Of a DNA stretch of 64,000 bases, positions 9,268 to 22,167 are shown one piece after another. The notes beneath the pieces are model-generated. The model did no database searches. It was given only the letters and a program-made list of their open reading frames with translations, and was not told the origin of the DNA. The stretch lies in assembly GCA_031275485.1 (NCBI GenBank), contig JAISOS010000073.1, forward strand, positions 1-64,000, read 5' to 3'. The stretch comes from Clostridiales bacterium. Its GTDB lineage: Bacteria > Bacillota > Clostridia > Christensenellales > JAISNN01. The position numbers and the translations under genes are program-made. Numbering within the stretch: position 1 is the first letter of the stretch; the number at the start of each line of letters is the position of its first letter.

Positions 9268-10135
9268 ACACTATACCCAAAATATCCGTGAGCCAGTCGA
9301 TGGGTACGGCGACGAGACCGATTATAATGAGGAGCAATACGGAGACGACGACATCCACAGCGTAGCAAAAAATCGGATGGCGACCGACGAAAGTAACGGG
9401 GATGTGCCATTTCTTATTGAGGAAGGGAAACAGGCTTTCGCGTTCGGGATATATGAAAGGCGAAGCCGCCGCGCCGAGCAGGAAGTAGCCTATCCACGGG
9501 ATTAAGTAGAAATCGTCCATAGAGTGGAGACTGCTGCGTTGATTGAACAGCGAGGAAAATAAATCGTCTCCCCAGACTATGACGCCACTTTCGGTGCGCG
9601 CGTAGAGTACGAAAAAGAATACGGAGGCGGCGATAAATATGCCCGAACGTGCGTATTTGTCTTTGATTAGGAGACCGACCGCGAGATGGAAGAGGTAGCA
9701 GAGGGCGAACATATGGAAAACGCCGTGCGTAACCAAAAAATAATTGTCGCCGAGAATAAAGCCGAGAAGTAAGGTCGCGAGCGTGAGCGCGGCGGCGAAA
9801 GAGGCGGTTTTAAAAAAGCTGTTGAAACGCTTTTTTGAGAAAGATACCGAAAGCCCCGCGACGGTGAAAAATGTCGCTATAACTGCCGGCTGAACGGTGA
9901 ACAGCTTGAATTCGGAAAAATACACGGATTCCGCGAACTCTAAAAACCGCATGAGCGACCCCTCGCCGAGATAGCCCCGCCACATCTCGCTGAAAAGAAT
10001 GCATGCGACGGCGAAGTGGTCGAGCATCATCAGGATAACGCAGACTCCGCGCGCGAAATCCAATTCCCATACGCGCTCTTTATAGGCGGGCTTAATTTTT
10101 TTCCGTTTATTTTTTGCCATATTAAAAATCCGCAA
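9266..10135 (-). CDS. DUF1624 / heparan-alpha-glucosaminide N-acetyltransferase-like membrane protein
   Basis: WELDFARGVCVILMMLDHFAV N-terminal motif and multiple TM segments. Confidence 0.8.
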   Translation of the reverse strand: MRIFNMAKNKRKKIKPAYKERVWELDFARGVCVILMMLDHFAVACILFSEMWRGYLGEGSLMRFLEFAESVYFSEFKLFTVQPAVIATFFTVAGLSVSFSKKRFNSFFKTASFAAALTLATLLLGFILGDNYFLVTHGVFHMFALCYLFHLAVGLLIKDKYARSGIFIAASVFFFVLYARTESGVIVWGDDLFSSLFNQRSSLHSMDDFYLIPWIGYFLLGAAASPFIYPERESLFPFLNKKWHIPVTFVGRHPIFCYAVDVVVSVLLLIIIGLVAVPIDWLTDILGIV

Positions 10136-10477
10136 CCTTTTCGTTTATTAGCCGAATATTTTCCCGCGCAACTCCGGCGCGGAATTTTTTTATAGACGCG
10201 GTTTTTCGCTCCGGAGTTCGCGCAATTTTATGTCCGTCATACTTTCAAACGCTACTTGATCGAAATTGAAAACGCAATCGTTATATTGAAGGATATTTCA
10301 GTTCGTATAGCGGTTATGAATCTGAATTGCGTTAAAGATAAATTTTGATTTTTTTGCCGCGGGAAGCAGGAGACGTAAGGGACCTTTTCGTATCCGAGTA
10401 ATACGGAAAGCCGTTCTTTTCGCCGCTTGCGGCAAAAAAGGCGGCGTTCGGCTTGCTCCGTTATATTTCATAACGAC

Positions 10478-10708
10478 TTATATTATCAGCCGGTACATAG
10501 TCTCGCCCGACGCGGGTGAAAGCGAGAGAATTTCGGCTGTTATTTTCTTTTCGCCGAAAGATATTTCCAATATATCGCCGATTTTGACTTCCTTAGAGGG
10601 CTTCGCGGGTTTGCCGCCCACGTAGACTCGCGAAGCGGCGCAAGCCCCGTTCGCGACGGTGCGGCGTTTTATCAGTCTCGAGACCTTTAAGAATTTATCG
10701 AGGCGCAT
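10478..10708 (-). CDS. rqcP: S4-domain RNA-binding protein (RqcP/YabO-like)
   Basis: [45 protein letters not shown], a typical S4 domain of about 76 aa. Confidence 0.85.
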   Translation of the reverse strand: MRLDKFLKVSRLIKRRTVANGACAASRVYVGGKPAKPSKEVKIGDILEISFGEKKITAEILSLSPASGETMYRLII

Positions 10709-11241
10709 ATTCTCACCTTTTTGTTTATAAATTTTTTTCGGACATCCTTCGAAACTTGACGGCGAATAACTTTCAGGCGGTTTTTGCGCGCCGCCGCGTC
10801 GTTTTTGACGACGAATACTCCCGCCGGACGCCGGAAAAAGCGACGCGGCGGCACGTAAAAAAAAACAATAAAAGATATCGTCGGCATGGTTTCGAAAGAG
10901 GTCTTTTTTTCCTGCGAAAAATTCGGTCGTTTAACGGTCTTGTTAAACTGTGAAAAACCGCCGCGCCGTCTTTTTAAAAAGGACGTTTTCAAATTAGACG
11001 CCGTTTAATTTTTAATAAGTATAAAATTTTTTCCCGCTTTGCCGTTCGCCGTTACACCGGACGAGCGTTTTTTCATACCGGCAAAATTCCCCCCCGCAGT
11101 ATGTTTTCGCCGCTCATTTGCCCGCGATACGGGCGGACGGCGGCTTTAAGGACGGCTTTTGAAGATTTTCAATTTCCATTGTAATTTTTACGCTAAAAAC
11201 AAAAAATTTTCAAATTTTTGCAAAAAATAGAGTAAAAAGTC

Positions 11242-11270
11242 TTGACTATTGACAGAAAAGAGTTTATAAT
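11242..11270 (+). promoter_or_regulatory. putative promoter of the rpoB-rpoC leader
   Basis: TTGACT, 17-nt spacer, TATAAT. Confidence 0.65.
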
Positions 11271-11587
11271 ATTAAAATGTGTCAATATCTATAATGGTCA
11301 GTTTCGTCTGTTTAGACGCCTTTCATGCGCGTTAAACGCGCGCGGACAACGATTTAAAATAATGAGATAACGCGCTCGGGCGCATATCATCCGCGTATTA
11401 TGCGGCGCGTATCCGATTGCGCGGCTACGTACCGTGCGTCCGACCCCGGCTACTTACGCATTACATAAGCGCGCGCCGCATACGCGATTACCGTCCTTAC
11501 GCATTACATGGCGCGATATGCGCCTTCATAGAATCGCCGAATTACATAATACGCAACGCATATTTAGGATTGCCTAAAAAAGGGGGT

Positions 11588-11644
11588 TCCGCCGAATGAA
11601 ATTAAATACGCTTTAAAGGGTTAATTTCGGCGGGCTTTTTTTAT
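11588..11644 (+). terminator. intrinsic terminator/attenuator-like hairpin in the rpoB 5' leader
   Basis: CCGCCGAATGAAATTAA ... TTAATTTCGGCGGG followed by CTTTTTTT, about 85 nt before the rpoB ATG. Confidence 0.65.
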
Positions 11645-11726
11645 CGGCGCTTTCCGCTGATATTATATCACGAATTTTATAAAATTTCAACATATATTTT
11701 ACATTTTCTTATGAGGAGAATATTTC

Positions 11727-14700
11727 ATGCCTTCAAAAATTCACAAAATCGTTTGCGGCAGGACCGAGCGTATGTCGTTCGGAAAAATCAAGGACATTTT
11801 ACCCATCCCGTATCTTGTGGAGATTCAAAAAAATTCTTTTCAGAATTTTTTTGAATCGGGCATAAAGGACGTTTTGGAGGACTTTTCACCTATGACGGAT
11901 TTCAGTAGCAGACTGGAATTGCATTTTTTGGACTATCGCTTCGACGGAGAGCCGAAATACGGAATTAAGGAATGTAAGGACCGTGACGCGACTTATTCTA
12001 TTCCGCTGAAAGTCAGGGTCAGGCTTGTAAATAAGGAGAACGGGGAAATCATAGAAAGCGACGTTTTTATGGGCGATTTTCCGCTTATGACGGAAAACGG
12101 TTCTTTTATTATAAACGGCGCGGAAAGAGTCGTCGTCAGCCAGCTCGTCAGAAGCCCGAGTGTGTACTGCGAAAAAGTGCAGGACAAAAACGGCGTGAAC
12201 AGGTTTAATACGACGGTCATTCCGGGCAGGGGCGCGTGGCTGGAATTCGAGCAGGACGCGAACGGTATACTCTGGGTGCATGTGGACAGGGGACGGAAAG
12301 TTACGGCGACAACGCTGTTCCGCGCGCTGGGACTCGGCGACGACGACAAGCTTAAAAGGCTGTTCGGCGAGGACGACGAGATGATGGCGGCGACGATAGA
12401 GAAGGACGCCGTGAACGGCAGGCAAAAAACCGAGGACGAGGCTAAGGTCGAGCTCTACAAAAGACTGCGCCCGGGCGAAGTGCCGACTATGGACGGTATA
12501 ACCTCTACTATAATCAATCTTTTTTTCAACAAAAACCGCTACGATATAGCGCGCGTGGGCAGGTATAAATTCAACAAGAAGCTGTCTTTCGCTACGCGTC
12601 TTTGCGGAAACGAGCTTGCGGAGAATATCGTCAACCGTGAAACGGGAGAGATTCTCGCCGAAAAGGATACGGCGGTCGACTACGCGACGGCGCGGGCTAT
12701 TCAGGACACGGGCATAAACGAGGCGTACTTAAAGCGCTCCGACGGCAAAAAATATAAGCTGATCGGAAACGCGCGAGTCAACATAAAGGCGTATCTGCCG
12801 CATATCGTGGACTGCGAGCCTTCTGAGCTTGGTATAAAGGAGGACGTATATCTCCCCGCGCTTAAAGCGTTGCTGGCCGAGCGGGATGGAAAGTCCGCCG
12901 CCGAGATTAAGGATGCGATAAGAGAAAATGCGGACAGGCTCGTGGGCAAGACGATTACTATCGAGGATATAATCTCGATAGTTTCCTACAATTTGGGCTT
13001 AAATTACGGCTTCGGCGGCGTGGATAATATCGACCACCTCGCAAACAGACGCATCCGCTCGGTAGGCGAGCTTTTGCAGGCCCAGCTCCGCGTCGGCTTG
13101 ACGCGCTTGGAGCGCGTCGTAAAGGAGAGGATGTCCATAACTCAGGATCTTAGCCAGGTTACGCCGCAAAGTCTCATAAATGTCAGACCGGTGTCCAGCG
13201 CGATTAAGGAATTTTTCGGCTCTTCACAGCTTTCGCAGTTTATGGACCAGCCCAATCCGATAGCGGAGCTTACGCATAAGAGAAAGCTGTCCGCGTTAGG
13301 TCCCGGCGGCTTGAACAGAGAAAGGGCGGGCTTCGAGGTTCGCGACGTTCACCACTCGCATTACGGCAGAATGTGTCCGATAGAAACTCCCGAAGGGCAG
13401 AATATCGGACTTATAACCTCTTTGAGCTCTTATGCCCGCGTCAACGAATACGGCTTTATAGAAGCGCCGTACAGAAAGGTGGACAAAGCGACGGGTATAG
13501 TCACGGAGGAGATTCGGTATCTCGACGCGGACGAGGAGGACAAGTATATCGTCGCTCAGGCGAACGAGCCTCTCGACGACGACGGACGGTTCGTCAACAA
13601 AAGAGTTACGGCGAGAATCCGCGACGACATACGCGAAGTCGCGAACGAGGTCGTAGACTATATGGACGTGTCGCCTAAGCAACTAATATCCGTCGCGACG
13701 GCGCTCATTCCGTTCCTTGAAAACGACGACACGAACCGCGCGCTTATGGGCTCTAATATGCAACGGCAGGCGGTGCCGCTTTTGAAGCCCGAGGCGCCTA
13801 TTATCGGCACGGGCATGGAACATAAAATCGCCTACGACAGCGGCGTTATGGTGCTGTCCAAAACGAACGGCGTCGTCAAATACGTTTCCGCGAACAAAAT
13901 CGAGGTCGAAAGCGAGACGGGGGAAATAACGTATGCGTTACAGAAATTCGCGAAAAGCAATCAGGGCACGTGCGTAAACCAAAGGCCGATAGCGAAAGTC
14001 GGAGATAACGTAAAAAAGGGAGATATACTGGCGGACGGACATTCCACGGACAACGGCGAATTGGCTCTCGGCAGAAATGTTTTGATAGGCTTTATGTCTT
14101 TCGAGGGTTATAACTTCGAGGACGCTATACTGATAAGCGAGGATTTGGTAAAGGACGACGTTTTTACATCTATCCACATAGAGGAACACGAAATGGAAGC
14201 GCGGGACACGAAGCTGGGTCCGGAATCCATAACCAGAGATATTCCGAACTTGGGCGAGGACGTGCTGAAATATCTCAACGAGGACGGCGTGGTCATGGTC
14301 GGCGCGGAGGTGCGCGCGGGAGACATATTGGTGGGTAAGGTTACGCCGAAAGGCGAAGCCGATCTCACGCCGGAGGAAAGACTGCTTCGGGCGATATTCG
14401 GCGAGAAGTCGAGAGAGGTCAGAGATACCTCGCTTAGGGTACCTCACGGCGAGGGCGGCATAGTCGTCGACGTGAAGACGTTCACAAGGGAAAACCGCGA
14501 CGAATTGGCGCCGGGCATCAACAAGCTGATAAGAGTATATATAGCGCAGAAAAGAAAAATCTCCGTAGGCGACAAGATGGCGGGACGGCACGGCAACAAG
14601 GGCGTTATTTCGCGCATTATGCCGAAAGAGGATATGCCGTTTACGGCGGACGGCACGCCGCTTCAAATCGTTTTGAATCCTTTGGGCGTGCCTTCGCGTA

Positions 14701-15527
14701 TGAATATCGGACAGGTTTTGGAGGTTCACTTGGGACATGTCGCGAAACTTCTGGACTGGAAAATCGCGACCCCGGTGTTCGACGGCGCGACGGAGAATGA
14801 CATAAAGCTCTTGTTCAACGAGAACGGACTGCCCGAGGACGGCAAAATTCAGCTTTACGACGGCAGGACCGGGCAGCCGTTCGAAAACAACGTTACGGTT
14901 GGTTACATGTATATGCTGAAGCTCGTTCACTTGGTGGACGACAAAATTCACGCGAGAAGCACGGGTCCTTATTCTCTCGTCACGCAACAGCCTTTGGGCG
15001 GCAAGGCGCAGTTCGGCGGACAGCGATTCGGCGAAATGGAGGTCTGGGCGCTGGAAGCATACGGCGCGGCGAATATTTTGCAGGAAATTCTGACGGTCAA
15101 GTCCGACGACGTAGTGGGCAGAGTCAAGACCTACGAGTCGATTGTAAAGGGGAACAATATCAGCGATCCGGGTATTCCGGAGGCGTTCAGAGTATTGATA
15201 AAGGAATTCCAGAGCCTTGCTTTGGACGTGAGACTGCTGACGGAGGACATGAGGGAAATTCAGGTTTCGAGCCTAAACGAGGAGGACCGCGACACGGGTG
15301 CGGACGACTTTGATTTGAAGGATGCGGAGACTTTTGATTTGGATTTGCTTGGCGCGGGCGGTAGGCCGGACGGCGGAGGGAGCATATTTGACGACAACGA
15401 CGGGACGGACGATGCGGACGAGGGCTTGGACGAGGTTTTAAAGGACGTGTTCGGCATGGACGGCTTGGAAGAAGCCCGCGATATGGACATTTTGAAATCG
15501 CTTATAGACGACGACTCCGAACTTTAA
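11727..15527 (+). CDS. rpoB: DNA-directed RNA polymerase subunit beta
   Basis: Full-length Rpo[52 protein letters not shown] motifs; acidic C-terminal tail. Confidence 0.99.
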   Translation: MPSKIHKIVCGRTERMSFGKIKDILPIPYLVEIQKNSFQNFFESGIKDVLEDFSPMTDFSSRLELHFLDYRFDGEPKYGIKECKDRDATYSIPLKVRVRLVNKENGEIIESDVFMGDFPLMTENGSFIINGAERVVVSQLVRSPSVYCEKVQDKNGVNRFNTTVIPGRGAWLEFEQDANGILWVHVDRGRKVTATTLFRALGLGDDDKLKRLFGEDDEMMAATIEKDAVNGRQKTEDEAKVELYKRLRPGEVPTMDGITSTIINLFFNKNRYDIARVGRYKFNKKLSFATRLCGNELAENIVNRETGEILAEKDTAVDYATARAIQDTGINEAYLKRSDGKKYKLIGNARVNIKAYLPHIVDCEPSELGIKEDVYLPALKALLAERDGKSAAEIKDAIRENADRLVGKTITIEDIISIVSYNLGLNYGFGGVDNIDHLANRRIRSVGELLQAQLRVGLTRLERVVKERMSITQDLSQVTPQSLINVRPVSSAIKEFFGSSQLSQFMDQPNPIAELTHKRKLSALGPGGLNRERAGFEVRDVHHSHYGRMCPIETPEGQNIGLITSLSSYARVNEYGFIEAPYRKVDKATGIVTEEIRYLDADEEDKYIVAQANEPLDDDGRFVNKRVTARIRDDIREVANEVVDYMDVSPKQLISVATALIPFLENDDTNRALMGSNMQRQAVPLLKPEAPIIGTGMEHKIAYDSGVMVLSKTNGVVKYVSANKIEVESETGEITYALQKFAKSNQGTCVNQRPIAKVGDNVKKGDILADGHSTDNGELALGRNVLIGFMSFEGYNFEDAILISEDLVKDDVFTSIHIEEHEMEARDTKLGPESITRDIPNLGEDVLKYLNEDGVVMVGAEVRAGDILVGKVTPKGEADLTPEERLLRAIFGEKSREVRDTSLRVPHGEGGIVVDVKTFTRENRDELAPGINKLIRVYIAQKRKISVGDKMAGRHGNKGVISRIMPKEDMPFTADGTPLQIVLNPLGVPSRMNIGQVLEVHLGHVAKLLDWKIATPVFDGATENDIKLLFNENGLPEDGKIQLYDGRTGQPFENNVTVGYMYMLKLVHLVDDKIHARSTGPYSLVTQQPLGGKAQFGGQRFGEMEVWALEAYGAANILQEILTVKSDDVVGRVKTYESIVKGNNISDPGIPEAFRVLIKEFQSLALDVRLLTEDMREIQVSSLNEEDRDTGADDFDLKDAETFDLDLLGAGGRPDGGGSIFDDNDGTDDADEGLDEVLKDVFGMDGLEEARDMDILKSLIDDDSEL

Positions 15528-15557
15528 TTAGGAGCTTTTGCAAGGAGAGAAAAATTT

Positions 15558-18500
15558 ATGTTTGAATTGAACAATTTTGAGGCAATGCAAATAGGCGTCG
15601 CTTCTCCCGAAAAAATCAGAGAATGGTCGCACGGCGAGGTAACGAAACCCGAAACCATCAATTACCGCACACAAAAGCCCGAAAGAGACGGTCTGTTTTG
15701 CGAGAGGATTTTCGGACCTACGCACGACTGGGAATGCTATTGCGGCAAGTATAAAAGAATTCGCTATAAGGGCGTGATATGCGACAAGTGCGGCGTCGAG
15801 GTTACGAAAAGCAAGGTCAGACGCGAGAGAATGGGGCATATAGAGCTTGCCGCGTCGGTTTCGCACATCTGGTATTTCCGCGGCGTACCTTCGCGTATCA
15901 GCATAGCTCTCGATATGTCGCCTAAGGATGTCGAACAGGTGCTGTATTTCGTGTCCTACGTCGTTTTGGATCCGGGCGAGACCGCGCTTCAAAAAAAACA
16001 GGTAATCGTAGAAAAGGAATACAGAGACTTGATAGAAAAATACGGAGCTAAGGCGTTTAAGGTCGGCATGGGCGCGGAGGCTGTAAAGCTCCTCCTTTCG
16101 GAGATAGACCTTGACGAGGAGGCGAAAAGTATAAGAGCGGTGATAGCCGGTTCTACGGGGCAGAAAAGGCTTAAAGCCGTCAAAAGATTGGATATTATAG
16201 AGTCCTTTAAGAGGAGCGGCAACCGTCCGGAATGGATGATTTTGGACGTGCTACCCATCATACCGCCCGAAATCCGTCCGATGGTTCAGCTTGACGGCGG
16301 CAGATTCGCGACAAGCGACTTGAACGACCTGTACAGGCGCGTTATAAACAGGAATAACCGTTTGAAAAAACTGTTGGAGCTGTCCGCGCCCGATATAATC
16401 ATAAGAAATGAAAAGAGAATGTTGCAAGAAGCCGTAGACGCCCTGATCGACAACGGCAGGCGCGGCAAGGCGGTCTCGGGAGCGGGCAACAGAGAGCTGA
16501 AATCTCTTTCGGGAATGTTGCGAGGCAAGCAGGGCAGATTCCGTCAAAACCTTTTGGGCAAGCGCGTGGACTATTCGGGACGTTCGGTTATCGTCGTCGG
16601 ACCTGAGCTTAAGCTCTATCAATGCGGTTTGCCGAAAGAAATGGCGTTAGAACTTTTTAAGCCTTTCGTTATGAAAGAACTTGTCGCGGAGAACCACTGC
16701 CATAACATAAAGAGCGCGAAACGCTTTGTCGAGAGGAGCAAGCCCATTGTTTGGGATATTTTGGAAAACGTCATAAAAGATCACCCCGTGCTATTGAACC
16801 GCGCTCCGACTCTGCACAGACTGGGAATTCAGGCATTCGAGCCGGTTTTAGTCGAGGGCAGAGCGTTGAAAATTCATCCGTTAGTCTGTTCGGCGTTCAA
16901 CGCCGACTTCGACGGCGATCAAATGGCCGTGCACGTGCCGCTGTCCGTGGAAGCGCAGGTCGAAGCGCGATTTTTAATGCTGTCCACAAACAATATTTTG
17001 AAACTTTCCGACGGCAAGCCTATCGTGTCGCCTACGCAGGATATGGTGCTAGGCATATATTATCTCACCATAGACAAGCCGGGCGCGAAGGGCGAGGGCA
17101 GAAAATTTAAATCGACGAACGAAGCGCATATGGCTTATGAAATCGGCGAAATTGCGCTCCAAGCTAAGATCACGGTCAGAAAGACGCTTATGATAGACGG
17201 CGTTTCCGTGACGAAAAACCTTACGACGACGGTAGGGCGCATTATTTTCAACGAAAATATTCCGCAGGATCTAGGATTCGTTCCGCGCAATACGCCCGAG
17301 CAGATGCTGGATCTCGAGGTGGACAGGTTCGTGGACAAGAAAACGCTCAGCAAGATAATCGACCTTGTGTACAAAAGCAAGGGTTCTACGGGAACCGCCG
17401 AGGTTCTTGACAAAATCAAAAGCATGGGCTTTAAATATTCGACGATAGGCGCGATTACCGCAAGCGTTTTCGATATGACGATTCCGGGCGTAAAAAGAGA
17501 GGTTGTCAACGCGGCGGAGGAGAAAATCCTTGAAATCGAAAAGAGCTACAAGAGAGGCTTGGTCACCGAGGAGCAGAGATACAACGAGGTCGTGAGAACC
17601 TGGCGAGAGACCACCGAAAAGGTTGAAAAAGCGCTGTTCGACGCGCTGGGCGAATTCAATCCGATTAGAATGATGAGTAAATCCGGCGCGAGAGGAACCT
17701 CCGCGCAGATAAGGCAGCTTGCGGGTATGAGAGGACTTATGTCAGACCCGACGGGGCGCGTTATGGAGTTGCCCGTCAAGTCGAGTTTCAGAGAGGGCTT
17801 GACAGTTCTCGAATATTTCATATCCTCGCACGGCGGCAGAAAGGGTCTCGCGGATACCGCTCTTAAAACCGCCGACTCGGGTTATTTGACGCGCCGACTC
17901 GTGGACGTCGCGCAAGAGATGATTATAAGAAGCGAGGACTGCCGCGATACGAAGGGTACGGCCGTTCAGGCGATAAAGGGTACGAAAGGCGAGATTATCG
18001 AGCCTCTTAGAGACAGAATCGCGGGCAGGTATACCGTTGCCGACGTCGTCGACCCGAAAAGCGGAGAGGTTATAGTAAAAGGTGACGAGATGATTTCCGA
18101 CGAGCAGGCGCAGGATATTGAAAATGCGGGCATAGAGGATGTCGCGATAAGAAGCGTTCTTACCTGTAAGGCGCGCTACGGCGTGTGCTCCAAATGTTAC
18201 GGCAGGGATATGGCGAGCGGTAAAACCGTGAAAATCGGCGAAGCCGTGGGAACCATAGCCGCGCAGTCCATCGGCGAACCGGGAACGCAGCTCACGATGA
18301 GAACCTTTCACACGGGCGGTGTCGCCACGAGTGATGACATCACGCAGGGTCTGCCGCGCGTCGAGGAATTATTTGAAGCGCGCAAGCCGAAGGGCATGGC
18401 GATAGTTTCCGAGCTTGCGGGCGTCGTCAAGATTACCGACGTCGAAAACCGTAAATCCGTGGAAATAACCACGCCGGACGGTGAAATAAAGGAGATGCTA

Positions 18501-19172
18501 CTGCCTTTCGGCGCAAGGCTTGCCGTGCAGAGCGGCGATACCGTCGAGCCGGGTTCGCCTCTGACCATAGGGTCTATAAATCCGCAGGATATTCTGCGCA
18601 CGAGAGGCGTAAAGGGTGTACAAGACTATCTCGCGCGAGAGGTGCAGGCGGCGTACAGAATCTCGGGTGTGGAAATCAATGACAAGCACGTCGAAATCAT
18701 CGTCAGACAAATGCTCCGTAAGGTCAAAATCGAGTCCGAGGGCGACACGGATATGTTGCCCGGCGAGTTGGTAGACATATTCACCTACGAGGAAAAAATC
18801 GAAAAGACCTTGCAGGACGGCGGCATTCCCGCGACGGCAAAGCGAACCTTGCTGGGCATAACCAAAGCTTCGCTTGCCACCGAATCTTTCCTTGCCGCCG
18901 CATCCTTTCAGGAAACCGCGAGAGTCCTCACCGACGCCGCCATAAAAAATAAGACGGACAGACTCATCGGCCTCAAAGAAAACGTCATTATCGGCAAGCT
19001 TATACCGGCGGGTACGGGTATGAAATGCTATAAAAACGTTTCGACCGTTCCCGTCAACAGGCCGAAGCCCGAGACGGAAATCGAGGACGAGCAGATCTAT
19101 AGCCGTGAAATCGAGGAGCTTGAAGTCGAAAATATCGATCTGTTTGCCGAAAATACGGAAGGTTTGCTCTAA
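15558..19172 (+). CDS. rpoC: DNA-directed RNA polymerase subunit beta'
   Basis: [12 protein letters not shown] catalytic motif, zinc-binding [39 protein letters not shown]. Confidence 0.99.
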   Translation: MFELNNFEAMQIGVASPEKIREWSHGEVTKPETINYRTQKPERDGLFCERIFGPTHDWECYCGKYKRIRYKGVICDKCGVEVTKSKVRRERMGHIELAASVSHIWYFRGVPSRISIALDMSPKDVEQVLYFVSYVVLDPGETALQKKQVIVEKEYRDLIEKYGAKAFKVGMGAEAVKLLLSEIDLDEEAKSIRAVIAGSTGQKRLKAVKRLDIIESFKRSGNRPEWMILDVLPIIPPEIRPMVQLDGGRFATSDLNDLYRRVINRNNRLKKLLELSAPDIIIRNEKRMLQEAVDALIDNGRRGKAVSGAGNRELKSLSGMLRGKQGRFRQNLLGKRVDYSGRSVIVVGPELKLYQCGLPKEMALELFKPFVMKELVAENHCHNIKSAKRFVERSKPIVWDILENVIKDHPVLLNRAPTLHRLGIQAFEPVLVEGRALKIHPLVCSAFNADFDGDQMAVHVPLSVEAQVEARFLMLSTNNILKLSDGKPIVSPTQDMVLGIYYLTIDKPGAKGEGRKFKSTNEAHMAYEIGEIALQAKITVRKTLMIDGVSVTKNLTTTVGRIIFNENIPQDLGFVPRNTPEQMLDLEVDRFVDKKTLSKIIDLVYKSKGSTGTAEVLDKIKSMGFKYSTIGAITASVFDMTIPGVKREVVNAAEEKILEIEKSYKRGLVTEEQRYNEVVRTWRETTEKVEKALFDALGEFNPIRMMSKSGARGTSAQIRQLAGMRGLMSDPTGRVMELPVKSSFREGLTVLEYFISSHGGRKGLADTALKTADSGYLTRRLVDVAQEMIIRSEDCRDTKGTAVQAIKGTKGEIIEPLRDRIAGRYTVADVVDPKSGEVIVKGDEMISDEQAQDIENAGIEDVAIRSVLTCKARYGVCSKCYGRDMASGKTVKIGEAVGTIAAQSIGEPGTQLTMRTFHTGGVATSDDITQGLPRVEELFEARKPKGMAIVSELAGVVKITDVENRKSVEITTPDGEIKEMLLPFGARLAVQSGDTVEPGSPLTIGSINPQDILRTRGVKGVQDYLAREVQAAYRISGVEINDKHVEIIVRQMLRKVKIESEGDTDMLPGELVDIFTYEEKIEKTLQDGGIPATAKRTLLGITKASLATESFLAAASFQETARVLTDAAIKNKTDRLIGLKENVIIGKLIPAGTGMKCYKNVSTVPVNRPKPETEIEDEQIYSREIEELEVENIDLFAENTEGLL

Positions 19173-19195
19173 AAAAGGGAGTAGCTTTTAAAATT

Positions 19196-19235
19196 GCGCG
19201 GGGAAGTCTTTTATGAACAAAAGACTTCTCCGCGC
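19196..19235 (+). repeat. Family A palindrome copy after rpoC
   Basis: GCGCGGGGAAGTCTTTTATGAACAAAAGACTTCTCCGCGC. Confidence 0.85.
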
Positions 19236-19565
19236 CTCTTTACAAAAAATTTTAATAGTAGTTTTAAATTGTCGTGACGAATAAACCTATCGGGTACTAT
19301 TTTTCATCGCGAAAATTTAGAATTTCCGCTTCAATGCTTTTGACAGTGATTCCTCTTTTAAGCCGTATAAAGCGCACATAATCGCTGTTCCGAGAAACTT
19401 TAAAAAGGATTCCGAATTTTCGTTAAATCTGCCGGGCTTTATTTTTATTACGAAAATTTAGAATTTCCAATTCATAACGGCTATATAATTCTATATAAGA
19501 AAAATGTTGCGGCTGTGTTTTTTCTTATGAGACAAGCAGAAGCGTTGAAGCTTTTGAAAGAGGGC

Positions 19566-19607
19566 GCGGGGGAAGTCTTTTGTTCACAAAAAGTTTTTCC
19601 CGTATAA
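19566..19607 (+). repeat. Family A palindrome copy before purM
   Basis: GCGGGGGAAGTCTTTTGTTCACAAAAAGTTTTTCCCGTATAA. Confidence 0.8.
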
Positions 19608-19637
19608 TTTAAAAAAATAAAACGGGGGATTTTAAAA

Positions 19638-20666
19638 ATGGGAATAACATACGGTGAATCGGGTGTGAATATAAGCGCGGCGGACGCGGCGAAGAAAAAA
19701 ATGGCGGAATACATAGACGGCGGGTCGTCGCGCGTACTCAACAAAACGGGCGCGTTCGCGTCGGTTTTCGACATAAAATTTCCCGAAATAAAAAATCCAG
19801 TCCTCGTATTGAAAACGGAGGAACCGGGAACCAAGCAAAAACTCGCGGTCGAATACGATAAGGTCGAGAATGTGTGCTACGATATGATTAATCATTTGAC
19901 GAACGATATTTTGGTTATGGGCGCGACGCCGCTCGCCGTGCAGGACGCGATAATATGCGGCGAAATCCAACCGGATATAGTTGATAGGATTGTCAAGACC
20001 GTAGCCCGCGCTTGCAAGGAAAACGGTAGCGTGCTGACGGGAGGCGAAACCTCCGAGCAACCGGGCGTCGTCGATAAGGGGACGTATGTTCTTACGTCGA
20101 GCATTGTCGGAATCGCCGACAGGGAAGCGATAATCGACGGCTCGAAAATCAAAGAGGGCGATATGGTTTTGGCTCTCGCCTCGAACGGTGTGCATACCAA
20201 CGGCTATTCGTTTTTGCGTATGCTTATGCGGGAAAAGCCGGGAGTAAAGGACGCTCTAATAGACGGTAAAAGATTCATAGACGTCATTTTGACACCGCAT
20301 AAGTCTTACTATAAGGAGCTTATAGGACTATTCGGCAACCCGAATCTTGCGGGTATGGCGCATATCACGGGCGGAGGCGTCAAGGGCAATTTGAACAGAA
20401 TCCTGCCCGACAATCTGAGTGCGGAGGTCGACGTTTCCAAAATTCGTATTCTGCCGATTTTCAGGTTTGTCAAGGCGGAATCCGGCGCGTCCGACGAGGA
20501 GCTTTTAAAGACTTTCAATATGGGAGTGGGAATGACGCTGGTCGTCGCGAACGGCTCGGAGGAATTCTTTATGCGGCGGCTGAACGCGCTCGGTGCCGAT
20601 TGCTATCCTATCGGCAGAATCGTTAATGGTGACAAAACCGTAAGATTTATAGGAAAGCTTAATTAA
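19638..20666 (+). CDS. purM: phosphoribosylformylglycinamidine cyclo-ligase (AIR synthase)
   Basis: YGESGVNISAADAAKKKM, LTGGETSEQPGVV, LASNGVHTNGYSFLR, GMAHITGGGVKGNLNRILP. Confidence 0.95.
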   Translation: MGITYGESGVNISAADAAKKKMAEYIDGGSSRVLNKTGAFASVFDIKFPEIKNPVLVLKTEEPGTKQKLAVEYDKVENVCYDMINHLTNDILVMGATPLAVQDAIICGEIQPDIVDRIVKTVARACKENGSVLTGGETSEQPGVVDKGTYVLTSSIVGIADREAIIDGSKIKEGDMVLALASNGVHTNGYSFLRMLMREKPGVKDALIDGKRFIDVILTPHKSYYKELIGLFGNPNLAGMAHITGGGVKGNLNRILPDNLSAEVDVSKIRILPIFRFVKAESGASDEELLKTFNMGVGMTLVVANGSEEFFMRRLNALGADCYPIGRIVNGDKTVRFIGKLN

Positions 20667-21545
20667 ACGCTAGGCTTTCGGGAGAGAATGGGATTGCGGA
20701 GTATAAAAACGCCGCGTCGGCGTTTTTATTTACGCGCGCGGTTATAAGCTCGGTTATGTAATTATCAATAAGAGCGTTTCGCTGTTTCTTGTCGAATGAA
20801 ACGGGTCGGGCATAGTGTCACCCACCTTTGAATTGATTAAGATCATACGGTATTATAAACGGCGTAAAATATCTTCGGGCTTTTGAGCGGAGATGCAATT
20901 TTGCGCCGTTTTTGTTTTTTGACCGTTCTTCGCCCCGCAAACGCGGATGCGCAAAACTAAATCCATATTGCCGGCGTATGCCGTTTGCAAAATCTTCTTT
21001 CCGTACCGCAGTTTAATGCTTCCGCCGTTTTATGATCAAACGTATATCGCATATTTTTATTTTTCGTCGCCCGTATCATCGTTTTGCGCTTGTTATTTAT
21101 CTTGCGCTTTTGAATTTAGGCGTAGGATTTGTTTCACGCCAAGCGACGCCGTTAATAAGCCGCAAACTCAAATTTTGCACAATTTCGCCGATATCTCATA
21201 TCGAACCGTTCGATTTTAATACCCTTAAAGCAGGCGGCAAGTCAATTTTTGTGGAATCTCTATAATCCTCAGAAAAATTAAATCGATTATCCCATTCGTC
21301 GGCGTAGCCGCCGTATGCCGTTCCGCTCGGACGCTTGAGAACGCCGTCGATTCTCATCCGACAGGGCGGATTCGCAAAAATTAAATTTATACTTTTAGCG
21401 GGTAATTGAATTAGAGTATATCGGCGCTAATTCCGATGAAAGTATACCGTAAGCTCTCTTTTTCTGTCCGTCTAGCGTCTATATGCGCCGGACGGAATAA
21501 ACAAAAAATTTTCCGTATCAAAAACACGAAAATTCCCGAAAAGTA

Positions 21546-21574
21546 TTTACAAATTTTTGATTTTGTGTTATGAT
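21546..21574 (+). promoter_or_regulatory. putative promoter for the first small membrane protein
   Basis: TTTACA, 17-nt spacer, TATGAT, followed by GGAGGTG and ATG at 21607. Confidence 0.55.
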
Positions 21575-21606
21575 ATAGCCGAGATAAACTCACGGAGGTG
21601 TTTTTT

Positions 21607-22167
21607 ATGTATAAAAAAGCAAAAATCGGCGGGATATTATTAACCGCGTTGTACGCTGTCGCGTTGATCGGCGCGTTGGCCGCGATTGTTTTGGGTCTTA
21701 TGTACGCGGGGGAGTTCGCTCCGCTGACGGGGGATCTGATCGGCGTAATCGAAGGGTTTGAGGACTTTTTCGGTACGATATCTCTTGCAATCTCGCTTGC
21801 GGTCATAGTCATAGCGGCGCCCGCCGCGATAACTTTTACGATATTCCTCGTCGCGTCGTCTTCGGTCATTAAAAAGAGCGGGTTGAACGCGGAGGGTTTC
21901 GCGAAAAAGAGAGCTTCGCTTATCGTTTTCACCGCGTTTAATTTGCTGTTCGCGGCGGTTCTTGCGGCGGTCGGGGTCCTTGCCGTAATCGCGTCAATTG
22001 TTCCGATTGGACCGCAGCCGCAGGGCGGGGCGGTAATTGCGTCGTCGGTCGCTGAAAGCGCATTCGATCCGTCCGTGCTCGCGCTGTTCGCGGTTCCGGT
22101 GTATATTATTACGGCGTCCGCGCTTATCTGCGCGGATATAGCCAAGAACGGACGCGACAGGGGTTGA
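21607..22167 (+). CDS. hypothetical membrane protein (paralog 1)
   Basis: Good SD (GGAGGTG), several hydrophobic segments; similar to the protein at 22812..23318. Confidence 0.75.
   Translation: MYKKAKIGGILLTALYAVALIGALAAIVLGLMYAGEFAPLTGDLIGVIEGFEDFFGTISLAISLAVIVIAAPAAITFTIFLVASSSVIKKSGLNAEGFAKKRASLIVFTAFNLLFAAVLAAVGVLAVIASIVPIGPQPQGGAVIASSVAESAFDPSVLALFAVPVYIITASALICADIAKNGRDRG

Noticed and set aside
13938-14987. 349-aa minus-strand ORF inside rpoB
   Set aside because: Fully antisense to highly conserved rpoB; frame-compatible shadow ORF without SD or recognisable motifs
20947-21265. ORFs 20947..21219 and 21032..21265
   Set aside because: Short, no SD or recognisable family, located in repeat-like intergenic DNA
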